From an uncultured Granulosicoccaceae bacterium (lineage in GTDB: Bacteria; Pseudomonadota; Gammaproteobacteria; Granulosicoccales; Granulosicoccaceae), in contig CALIHW010000062.1 in the NCBI GenBank assembly GCA_938020525.1, positions 1 to 64,000 on the forward strand: a stretch of 64,000 nt of DNA, given 5' to 3'. Positions 16,503 to 24,592 of the stretch are shown here, one piece after another. A program made the position numbers and the translations under genes. How positions within the stretch are numbered: position 1 is the stretch's first letter; the number at the start of each line of letters is the position of its first letter. Under the pieces are notes generated by a model. That model saw only the letters and a program-made list of their open reading frames with translations. It searched no databases and had not been told where the DNA came from.

Positions 16503-17687
16503 ATGCAGTCGGGTGCGCAAAGCCAAAACGTAGCAATTGAGAACGGCAAGCCTAAAACCAGAATGAACTGGCTGGACGGCGCACGGCTGGCCGCAGCGTT
16601 TTTCATTATCGCAATTCATACCTCCAGTGATAGTCAAGGGGGCGCTTTTAAAAGTGAAGAAGTTGCAGACAGAGTTTTCCCTGTATTGTTTAGATCATTT
16701 GCCGAAATCGCAAGCACCGAATTTTTTATTCTGGTCTCATTGTTCTTGCTATCTATGTCATTAGCTAAGCAAAGTGCAGGCTATCTTGAAACTATGCTGA
16801 TTCAAGCACGTCGTCTGTTGGTTCCCTTTTTTGCGTGGACCATTTTCTATGCATTTTTCAGGTTATATAAAGCATATTCTCTAGGGTATGAAGATGCAAT
16901 ATTTGATCAACTAGGCAGTGTGCAGGTTTGGATCGGCTATTTCTTCCTCGGTAATGTTAATTACCATATGCATTTTCTGCCGACGCTTTTCCTCTTGTTA
17001 CTTTTTCACAGAGTATACAAGCTTGCCATAGATTTTCCGATGTTGGGTCTTATCATTATTCCCATGCTATACCTGAACATCTCGCTCCAGGACTGGATAT
17101 GGTCAACTATAAAAGATAGAACAGCTATTGACTATAGCGTGCGTTTGGTAAAAGTTCTCACATATACAGGATACGGGTTCTTCGCGTATAGCTTATACGG
17201 TATTTGGAAGCGCGGTTTCGATAAAGATACATCAAGTATATTATTGGGTTTTGCGTCATTATTACTTTTTATTGGTTTGCTTATCAAAGCGATCTACGCC
17301 TACAAAGTTGGCGTGTCGGGTGAGTTTATCGTTCGTAGAGATATGATCTACTACGCTCACTACTTGTTCCCATGTGCTCTGCTGGTCGGGTTTTTTGCCT
17401 CCCAATATATGCCATGGCCAGATAAATTATCAAACTGGTCAAAGTTTTCCTTTGGCATGTACCTTATTCATCCCGCGGTAATTGATTTAATAGACATGGC
17501 TATTGGCGACGCAGCGCTGTCAGCTACGGCGTATGTTTTGACAAAATATACTTTCACCGCTTCGGTAACATTTTGTATTGCAGTTACGATCAGCAGGATT
17601 CCTCTGCTGGCATGGACAATTGGTCTTGGGCCGCTACCCAGCATCAAATCATTTTCCTCAAAAGCACTCAGATCACAGCATTCCTAA
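16503..17687 (+). CDS. Acyltransferase family 3 integral membrane protein
   Basis: This is a membrane O-acyltransferase of the OatA/OafA/WecH type, which moves acetyl or other acyl groups to extracytoplasmic sugars. The 394 residues contain about ten hydrophobic helices. The family signature is at the N-terminus (MNWLDGARLAAAFFIIAIH, with the catalytic His about residue 39), followed by the conserved basic loop after the third helix (QARRLLVPFFAW). The C-terminal helices include FGMYLIHPAVIDL, another family hallmark. In context its target is probably a polysaccharide handled by the DUF3131 and beta-barrel proteins encoded just downstream. No glycosyltransferase lies in the cluster, so the polymer would come from elsewhere. 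Confidence 0.87.
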   Translation: MQSGAQSQNVAIENGKPKTRMNWLDGARLAAAFFIIAIHTSSDSQGGAFKSEEVADRVFPVLFRSFAEIASTEFFILVSLFLLSMSLAKQSAGYLETMLIQARRLLVPFFAWTIFYAFFRLYKAYSLGYEDAIFDQLGSVQVWIGYFFLGNVNYHMHFLPTLFLLLLFHRVYKLAIDFPMLGLIIIPMLYLNISLQDWIWSTIKDRTAIDYSVRLVKVLTYTGYGFFAYSLYGIWKRGFDKDTSSILLGFASLLLFIGLLIKAIYAYKVGVSGEFIVRRDMIYYAHYLFPCALLVGFFASQYMPWPDKLSNWSKFSFGMYLIHPAVIDLIDMAIGDAALSATAYVLTKYTFTASVTFCIAVTISRIPLLAWTIGLGPLPSIKSFSSKALRSQHS

Positions 17688-17719
17688 ACGCTAAACTCAT
17701 ACCAGAACGGATACATTAG

Positions 17720-19291
17720 ATGCAACATAAAGATTCTAATACTGAAAATTCGCAGGCACCGTCGAAAAAACTTACCGACGGTACAGAGTCTATCGTTTCT
17801 GTTTTTCTAGGGGCATTGCTAGCCCTTGGTATAGTTTATGTCGGCGCGAATATGGACCAAACACATAAAGCGAGTAACACTGTTTTGGCTCAAGGTGCTG
17901 GTGGAGGCGAAAACATCATCCTTGGAGCAGCCTTGGACGGAAATATGCCTAAACACAACGGGTTAATGTGTGCCGCTGATTCATCAGGTGTTAGCAATAG
18001 TAGCTGCCTGATCAAGAAAGCCGCAAACGCCTGCACCGTGGGCGAAGAGCTCTGTGAGGCAGATGTGGATATTGGTAAGGTTGCGTGGAAATACTTTGAA
18101 AACAACTTCCAGCCGGAAACAGGCCTTGTTAACTCAGTTAACAACTTCAAATCAACCACTTTGTGGGATACCGGGTCAGCGTTAGCAGCAACAATCGCAG
18201 CCTATGACTTTGGATACATCGATAAAAAGGATTTCGATGATCGAATAATGGCATTGCTGAAGTCGCTGACTACGATGGAGCTTTTCGACGATGCGGCACC
18301 TAACAAGGTATACAACACCAAAACGTTGAAGATGGTGGATTACGCCAACAAGGAAAAACCAGACGGTATTGGCGTATCGGTGTTGGATATGGCAAGACTG
18401 ATGTCCTGGATGAATACTCTGGCCTGTATGCACCCGAAATACTATTCAATGGTAGGTAGTGCGCTGTCCAGGTGGGATTACACGGACATAATTAAAGATG
18501 ATCGGATGTGGGGGCTTGCTCGTGACAAAAAGGACTCAAAAAAAATCAAGATCCTGCAGGAAGGGCGTCTTGGCTACGAGCAATATGCGGCCAAAATATT
18601 CCGTAACCTCGGCTTTGATGTCGATGTAGCTGCGAGCTATGAGAATGAATACCGTGGAAACATTGAAATTATGGGTGTTGATATTGCTTACGACACCCGT
18701 GACCCCCGAGACTACCATGCCAATAATTATGTAGTGACAGAGTCTTACACCATGGATGCTATGGAGTTGGGACTGGATAGAGAAAATACTAATCTTGTAA
18801 GGAACATATTCGAGGTGCAGAAAAGGCGCTGGCAGGATACTGGCATAGTAACCGCGATCTCCGAAGACAATATCAATCAATCACCCTGGTTTTTGTATAA
18901 CACAATATTTAATGCTGGTTTGCCATGGCAGACTACAAACAGCAGTGATGTGAAATATGATCATTTGAAAACGGTATCTGTTAAAGCGGCAATGACTATG
19001 GCCATACTTTATCCGGAGGACGAATACAGTGCTGTTCTATCTCAGGCTATCGAGAGTGCTTACGACCCAGAGAAAGGATGGTATTCAGGTATCTATGAAA
19101 ATGGTGCCGGCTATAACACCGTAGTAACAGCAAATACAAATGGGGTTATCTTACAAAGCCTGCTTTATAAGAAGTATGGGGCTCTATTTCCACACTGTGA
19201 GAATTGTAGCAAGCTTATAGATATTGAGTCCGATGTGAAAAAGCCGGAAAGAATACAAACTTCTTGTATTTCATGCGACCTTCCCCATTAA
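17720..19291 (+). CDS. DUF3131 protein with an N-terminal membrane anchor
   Basis: The 523-residue protein has one transmembrane helix (about residues 25-45) and a long periplasmic part. From about residue 115 the sequence matches DUF3131: the AWKYFENNFQPETGLVNSV opening, TTLWDTGSALAATIAAYDFGYI, and GIGVSVLDMARLMSWMNTL. This is an alpha/alpha-barrel-like fold related to glucoamylase-type enzymes, so a glycan-binding or glycan-processing role is plausible. Further features are LGYEQYAAKIFRNLG, repeated acidic patches (EDEYS, DPEKGWYSGIYENG) and four Cys near the C-terminus in CxxC spacing (HCENCSK, CISCDLP). The C-terminus overlaps the start of the next gene, which begins with a related partial DUF3131 segment. 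Confidence 0.8.
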   Translation: MQHKDSNTENSQAPSKKLTDGTESIVSVFLGALLALGIVYVGANMDQTHKASNTVLAQGAGGGENIILGAALDGNMPKHNGLMCAADSSGVSNSSCLIKKAANACTVGEELCEADVDIGKVAWKYFENNFQPETGLVNSVNNFKSTTLWDTGSALAATIAAYDFGYIDKKDFDDRIMALLKSLTTMELFDDAAPNKVYNTKTLKMVDYANKEKPDGIGVSVLDMARLMSWMNTLACMHPKYYSMVGSALSRWDYTDIIKDDRMWGLARDKKDSKKIKILQEGRLGYEQYAAKIFRNLGFDVDVAASYENEYRGNIEIMGVDIAYDTRDPRDYHANNYVVTESYTMDAMELGLDRENTNLVRNIFEVQKRRWQDTGIVTAISEDNINQSPWFLYNTIFNAGLPWQTTNSSDVKYDHLKTVSVKAAMTMAILYPEDEYSAVLSQAIESAYDPEKGWYSGIYENGAGYNTVVTANTNGVILQSLLYKKYGALFPHCENCSKLIDIESDVKKPERIQTSCISCDLPH

Positions 19292-21462
19292 AGTCGATTT
19301 GGCTATGCTTATGCGTTCTATCAATATCTAGTACAACGATAGGAGCAGAAGCCGCTCAGACGGAGTTATTGAACGAGCCTGAGAGCCTGTTGGAAATTGC
19401 GCAAATGCTTAATTGCGTCGCCACATCTGCAGATGCTGGCGACGTTCTTCACAAGTTAAAGGGAAACATACACCACCAAACACTGCTTCCATTTGAGGAT
19501 GGCTTAAACAGCCAGAAATTCTCACTACACGCTGGTACCATGGACATATTGCTAAAGTCCCTCACTGCAGCAAGCCGGCGATTTCCTGATAGACAAACGC
19601 AAATAGAGGAAACCCTGCTTCAGTGGTCGTACTGTGACTTAATTAAGGATGATAATTACTTCGATATTTATGAGGAGGCGGGTGACTTACAAGTATCAAG
19701 GGTTGAATACCAATCACCAGTTGACTGGAAAGGATTTCAATCACTAGGTTTGCTGGATGATAAGACTAACCGCTTTCAATTCTCTGCCTATTTAGATGAT
19801 GATGTACCCCGTGTTTTCTATGAAAAGCGATTCCACAATCTGTTTCGTGAGCGATGTTTACCCCACCCCCACGATGGAGAATTGTTCTATGACAAGAATA
19901 CATTCTTTCCTCAACGACTCACCATTAATAGTGATGACACCACTAAAAAATATCCACTTGCATGGAACTCATCCTGTAGCGTAGAGGCTAACGAGGGCGC
20001 AGACAATGACTGGTATACGTTAGAGAAACAGACAATTGAAGTTCAGGCCGCCGCCAGACGTGCTGAAGAAAAACGAATTACTGAAGAACAAGCGGCCAAG
20101 AAGCGTATTGCCGAGAAGTTAGCAGCGGACAACGCAGCCGCAGAGAAGTTGGCTGCGGAGAGGTTAGCTGCTGAAAGGGCAGTGGCAGTAAAGCTGGCTG
20201 CAAAAAAACGAGTTGTGGAAAAGCTCGCAGCTGAAAAAGCAGCGGCAGAGAAACAAGCTGCGGAGAGGTTGGCTGCTGAAAGAGCAGCGGCTGAAAGGCT
20301 GACTGCCAAGAAACAAGCCGCGGAAAAGCTAGCAGCAGAAAAGGCAGCCGCAGAGAAACAAGCTGCGGAGAAGTTGGCTGCTGAAAGAGCAGCGGCAGAA
20401 AAGTTGGCTGCCAAGAAACGAGCCACGGAAAAGCTAGCTACGGAAAAGGCAGCCGCAGAGAAGTTGGCTGCAGAGAATGCAGCGCAGAAGCTGGCAGCCG
20501 AAAAGGCAGAGGCCGAGAAGTTGGCGGCCAAGAAAAGAGCCGTAGAGAAGTTAGCGGCAGAAAAAGCAACGGCCGAGAAGCTAGCCGCAGAGAAACTAGC
20601 AGCGGCAAAGGAAGTGGCCGCAAAGCAGACGGCAAAGAAACTAGCAGCGAAAAAGTTAGCTGCAAAAAAGGCTGCAGCTGAGAAACTAGCGGCACAGCAA
20701 AGAGCTGCCGAGAAATTAGCAGCTGATCAGTTAGAAGAAGTTATGCAGGTCACTTGGGTAGAGGTGCCTGCATCTAGTTTGCAACCAGCTTCTGGCGGAT
20801 TACCAAGCAATATAGTAATAGAGGAAAAACCCAGTGTTCCCATTACTCCAGGTGCTACTAAGAAAAGAAAAAAATTAGGAATTAGTGGTTCTTTTGGTTT
20901 GTCTAATAAATCCTTTAGTTCGGATGGATTTTCCTTTAACGCTGGCATTAGCTACAAGCCGATTAAGAACAGTTACTGGTTTATTAGATCATCAGTCAAA
21001 ATCACTGACAGTGATGACCCACTAGTCTATAGCTGGGGTATAGGCTACGACGATTGGCACAAAAAAACCTGGGCCGTACAGCTCAACCACTGGGGACCAA
21101 TAAAACCCGGAGAAGGATTTGATGTAGAAAAAGCGGTTTTTTCAATATCCTACAAATTTGATTCTGTTTTCATGCAGAAAAATAAGCTTGGCAGCTTTGC
21201 CTCATTCTCGCAGAATCTTTCAGGTGACCCGACACTCACATGGGGTGTGTCGTGGTCTCCACGGAAAAAATGGTTTATACGTAGTAGCTTCAGCAAGAAT
21301 TTAACTGGTGATAGAGCTACCTGGTCATACGGGTTTGGCTATGCAAACTATAGTGCTAATACTTTCAGTTTTGAATACAACAACTGGGGGCTGAATGAGG
21401 TTCTGGAAGATAATTTCAAAAAGAACGGTATATTATCACTAACCTATCGCTGGTCATTCTAA
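19273..21462 (+). CDS. DUF3131-fragment, Ala/Lys/Glu coiled coil, outer-membrane beta-barrel fusion protein
   Basis: This is an unusual 729-residue three-part protein. After a signal peptide (about residues 1-26), residues ~90-165 resemble the middle of the preceding DUF3131 protein: LLQWSYCDLIKDDNYF corresponds to LSRWDYTDIIKDDRMW. Residues ~257-488 form a TolA-like coiled coil built from degenerate KLAAEKAAAEK repeats. From about residue 535 the sequence alternates Gly, aromatic and polar residues in strand-like pairs and ends in a terminal Phe (LTYRWSF), the signature of an outer-membrane beta-barrel. The coil is long enough to cross the periplasm. ATG at 19273 is preferred over TTG at 19264; it overlaps the DUF3131 gene by 19 bases. 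I infer that it links inner-membrane DUF3131/acyltransferase components to an outer-membrane pore. Confidence 0.75.
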   Translation: MRPSPLKSIWLCLCVLSISSTTIGAEAAQTELLNEPESLLEIAQMLNCVATSADAGDVLHKLKGNIHHQTLLPFEDGLNSQKFSLHAGTMDILLKSLTAASRRFPDRQTQIEETLLQWSYCDLIKDDNYFDIYEEAGDLQVSRVEYQSPVDWKGFQSLGLLDDKTNRFQFSAYLDDDVPRVFYEKRFHNLFRERCLPHPHDGELFYDKNTFFPQRLTINSDDTTKKYPLAWNSSCSVEANEGADNDWYTLEKQTIEVQAAARRAEEKRITEEQAAKKRIAEKLAADNAAAEKLAAERLAAERAVAVKLAAKKRVVEKLAAEKAAAEKQAAERLAAERAAAERLTAKKQAAEKLAAEKAAAEKQAAEKLAAERAAAEKLAAKKRATEKLATEKAAAEKLAAENAAQKLAAEKAEAEKLAAKKRAVEKLAAEKATAEKLAAEKLAAAKEVAAKQTAKKLAAKKLAAKKAAAEKLAAQQRAAEKLAADQLEEVMQVTWVEVPASSLQPASGGLPSNIVIEEKPSVPITPGATKKRKKLGISGSFGLSNKSFSSDGFSFNAGISYKPIKNSYWFIRSSVKITDSDDPLVYSWGIGYDDWHKKTWAVQLNHWGPIKPGEGFDVEKAVFSISYKFDSVFMQKNKLGSFASFSQNLSGDPTLTWGVSWSPRKKWFIRSSFSKNLTGDRATWSYGFGYANYSANTFSFEYNNWGLNEVLEDNFKKNGILSLTYRWSF
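20041..20740 (+). repeat. In-frame degenerate KLAAEKAAAEK-encoding tandem repeat
   Basis: About 700 bases inside the fusion gene consist of degenerate 15- to 45-base units encoding Lys/Ala/Glu heptads. Several larger units are near-copies, for example the text starting with GCAGCCGCAGAGAA recurs at about 20138, 20343 and 20451. The complementary strand is open over the same interval (20043-20531) purely because of this composition. Such a tract is prone to length change by slippage, which would vary the length of the coil. Confidence 0.85.
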
Positions 21463-21615
21463 AGCAGGAGTGAACTGCGGAAAGCAGGAGAATTTTCTTC
21501 TAAAACAGATTACTTGTTCTTTGGAAAAACAGCTGTATAGGGGTATATAGTTAACGTGCTGATGTGATGAAAAATCATGCAATAATAGCGCATACACATA
21601 CAGTAATGCGGTCAT

Positions 21616-22770
21616 CTATTTCGAGTTATGGACCGGTGTTTTATGTAGGTTGGCCATTTTTCCAATTGACTGCGCCAGCTTCTCTATACCACTAACGTTA
21701 TACAGATTAGTAAAAATGATAACTGCCCCTTTGGTCTCGGGATAGAGATACATAATGGCAGTTACTCCCGGTGTAACGCCAACATGGTACATTTCACGAG
21801 ACCGATTTACGGGCTTTACTTTGTTAGTATCCCACCCCAAACCGTAATAACTCAGAGTCCCGTCTAATAGCTTCACCGGTTGATGCGCTTGTTTTATAAG
21901 ATCGAGCGGCAATAGTTTACCGGTCAAATAGGCAGATGCAAATCGAGCTATATCAGTTGCTGTACTGAGCATGCCACCACTGGGTATTTTATTGGTCAAG
22001 TCAACGTATTTGGTATTAGCTAATTTTCCTTTTTTGTCCTTGTTATAAAGGCCGGCTCGGTTATATACGATATCCTCTGATCTCTCTGCGATGGTAGATT
22101 CCATCGCAGAGGTCTGTAGAATGTTCCGATCGATGTATTCCTCATAAGATAAATCAGAAACAGACTCAATTATGCACCCCAATATGTTATACCCATAAGA
22201 AGTGTACTTATATGCACTACCCGGATTATGAATCAAAGCGTCATTGGAGAATATCGATAAAGCACCAGTGACCGTCTTGTAGCGCTTTGCACTATATAAC
22301 TCTGCCTCAAATTTTGACCAAGGCATGGAATAAGAGCGAACACCTGCTGTGTGGCTGAGTAACTGTCTGATCGTTACCAGGTGAGGTTTTTCAGGGAACG
22401 CTGAACAATAGCTCCATACTGGTGCATCTAGGTCGATCTTTCCGGCCTGGTAGAGCTGCAATATGGCAGTCGCAGTTATTGGTTTAACGATTGAAGCGGC
22501 CCGATAGACTGTATCAGCGTTTGCTGGTAGAGCGTGTTCCACATTGCCCAAACCGAGCCCAGCTGCCCACTCAAGCTGCCCCTGCCGCACAACAGCAAAT
22601 GACGCACCGGGAATTCCATCGACCCGCATTTTCTGGTCGATGAGAGAAAGGATATCCTGCTTTTTTGAAAATGGTATTGCTTGAGCGATGGAACTAATCA
22701 GAAAAATAGTCACCGCTACCAACGGAAATAGAAAATGCTGCAGAATAGGTTTTTTTCCAACTGCGACCAT
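21616..22770 (-). CDS. Serine hydrolase of the class C beta-lactamase/DD-peptidase family, exported
   Basis: This exported penicillin-recognising-fold serine hydrolase could act on peptidoglycan peptides, esters or D-amino acid peptides. A signal peptide ends near SIAQA (residue ~31). The active-site serine is Ser93 in S93-I-V-K96, the Tyr-x-Asn element is YGYN in YTSYGYNILG, and the KTG-equivalent box is HVGVTPG, a variant often seen in esterase-like members. At 384 residues it matches the family. It converges with the envelope operon end and is not in an operon. True beta-lactamase activity is not implied by these motifs. Confidence 0.85.
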   Translation of the reverse strand: MVAVGKKPILQHFLFPLVAVTIFLISSIAQAIPFSKKQDILSLIDQKMRVDGIPGASFAVVRQGQLEWAAGLGLGNVEHALPANADTVYRAASIVKPITATAILQLYQAGKIDLDAPVWSYCSAFPEKPHLVTIRQLLSHTAGVRSYSMPWSKFEAELYSAKRYKTVTGALSIFSNDALIHNPGSAYKYTSYGYNILGCIIESVSDLSYEEYIDRNILQTSAMESTIAERSEDIVYNRAGLYNKDKKGKLANTKYVDLTNKIPSGGMLSTATDIARFASAYLTGKLLPLDLIKQAHQPVKLLDGTLSYYGLGWDTNKVKPVNRSREMYHVGVTPGVTAIMYLYPETKGAVIIFTNLYNVSGIEKLAQSIGKMANLHKTPVHNSK

Positions 22771-23011
22771 GGCACTTACCTCGAATTTATTATGTTAGTG
22801 AAATTCATTTATTAATCATCAAGGAAGTTCGTAGTTGACCTTACTGACCCGTCAGTATGTATTGAATAATTTAGTCTTAGAGCACTGAACTGCTCGCAGG
22901 TCAAAAGAACAAGCTATGTATAGGACATATTTAGAAACGGAATATGAGATAGCGCCATAATAATTTGCGTGAAATATTGTTGTCTGCAAGTCAAGCAGTC
23001 AAACTCGACGC

Positions 23012-24085
23012 TTATCTGCTACTGAGAGAAGACACTATTTCATTGAGTATCGGCCGTATTACTACTCGACGGTTTTGAGCATGATCCGCTTCGGTAGTTC
23101 CGCTATTCAGTGGCTGAGACTCTCCCATTGCAATAGTATCAATGCGCCCGTAGTGTAAATTCTTGCTTACCAAGTAATCCTTTATTACAGCAGCTCGAGC
23201 TTGAGTGAGAATTTTGTTGTATTTCTCTGTGGCACGTTTATCAGCATGCGTTTCGATCTCATAGCGGTAACTTCCGCACCTTTGTGCCTGTACTGCGAAC
23301 TTATCGAGTATTGGCGTAACTGAAGGTTTAAGTACAGATGAGTCGGTATCAAAGAGCTGTAGATGCACAGACCAGGTTTGTGCACAGTTAACCGGCACTT
23401 CGTCTGCGGTAGCAATTGATACCGGAATCGCTTCTGATTCAGCCTTATTATAGTCTTCAATAAACAGATCAACGACGCCTAAAACCGCATCGTACATCCA
23501 TTCGCCACGATGCTCGCACCAATTAGAGTCGTCACCGTTACCCCAGGTGCCTAGTTTAAATTGCGTATCAGGGCGCCGAAGTATACTGGCCGACTGGCTA
23601 AATGAAACCCAAACACTGTTGCGACAACATTGATCAGCACACATCTTATTCTCATTAAGATCTCCTGATATTGGATTTGGCTTAACAACGATGGCCCCCC
23701 CGGTATACGAAGGGAACACTGACATTTCCGGCATACCCGGAGTGGTTTTCATTTCCTCTTCTGTCAACATGCGGAGCCCGGCGTTTTCCAGGCGCAGACG
23801 AACTTGTTCTTCCAAGTCGTCGTCACGAAGCGTGATGCCATTTTTCTTGCTGCTGGCAAATACGTTGTCCAGCAAAACATAAACGCCCTCAAGCCCTGCA
23901 AGAGACGCGTAATTTTTGAGAAACTCCTCTGACCCTACCTGTAATCCGTTGCCACCACTTGGGTAGTAGACCTCCGGTAGTACCGGGCTTGATGGCGCTG
24001 CTTCTTGCGCTATTGTGACGGAGGCCGAAACCAGCATCCCAGCCAGGAAACAGAGCAATGCCGTAGCTTGTGCACTTTTACCCAT
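23012..24085 (-). CDS. OmpA-family protein with a C-terminal peptidoglycan-binding domain
   Basis: This is an exported envelope protein expected to bind peptidoglycan through its C-terminal domain (about residues 250-357). The ATG at 24085 is chosen because GGAGGG lies 6 bases upstream and a signal peptide follows (GKSAQATALLCFLAGMLVSA). The OmpA signature includes FDTDSSVLKPSVTPILDKFA, the Asp of ETHADKRATEKYN that corresponds to the ligand-contact region, the LTQARAAVIKDYLV helix, and QNRRVVI at the end. The N-terminal ~220 residues are not recognised. They contain a CADQCCRN cluster and NGDDSNWCEHRGEW, suggesting disulfides or metal binding. The gene stands alone with a long upstream region. 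Confidence 0.83.
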   Translation of the reverse strand: MGKSAQATALLCFLAGMLVSASVTIAQEAAPSSPVLPEVYYPSGGNGLQVGSEEFLKNYASLAGLEGVYVLLDNVFASSKKNGITLRDDDLEEQVRLRLENAGLRMLTEEEMKTTPGMPEMSVFPSYTGGAIVVKPNPISGDLNENKMCADQCCRNSVWVSFSQSASILRRPDTQFKLGTWGNGDDSNWCEHRGEWMYDAVLGVVDLFIEDYNKAESEAIPVSIATADEVPVNCAQTWSVHLQLFDTDSSVLKPSVTPILDKFAVQAQRCGSYRYEIETHADKRATEKYNKILTQARAAVIKDYLVSKNLHYGRIDTIAMGESQPLNSGTTEADHAQNRRVVIRPILNEIVSSLSSR

Positions 24086-24592
24086 AACCGCCCTCCGCCT
24101 AACATTGTGCCCGTGTATCGGACAGGCCAATCGCTTCTTTACCCAACTAATATCAGTTTGTGGTTTTAGTTCAATGTCTGTTTATACCTTCACAAAAAAG
24201 ATCCAAAACCCCTACCAGATCCCTTGCCAACCTACCCCCTTACCAGAGGCTTTTCTGATGATCAATTAACCTGGTGTGAACTTCTTGTAGGTGTAAGTTA
24301 CAGACGGCAGAGTTTTAGTATTGCGACTCACATAACCAGACAAGCCCTGAAAAACTGCAACACTCAGCGGCAATGTTAGGAAAAAGACAAGTTAACCCGC
24401 ACACAGCTCAATGCAATCGAACATCACTTTTTCAAACTGCTCTTACTCAACAACCAAAAGCGGTTTACTGAGTTTCTCTTTCAAAACAAAAATATAGATT
24501 CATGTAGTTGGCCCATATTTTCGGTGAGTATCCATTTACACCCCATAATATGTCTGCTGGTTATGCAAATAGAAAAACCGTTTATACGTCGC
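24086..24592. other. 507-bp gene-free stretch upstream of the OmpA-family gene
   Basis: This lies between the end of the antiporter gene (24593) and the start of the OmpA-family gene, both on the minus strand. Apart from the OmpA ribosome site (24092-24097) I see no gene, repeat or clear terminator. Open frames here are short and unconvincing. Confidence 0.35.

Noticed and set aside
20043-20531. Long open frame on the minus strand rich in Ala, Ser and Phe
   Set aside because: It is the antisense of the Lys/Ala/Glu repeat tract, and its openness follows from the repeat composition. The plus-strand gene has a signal peptide and barrel.
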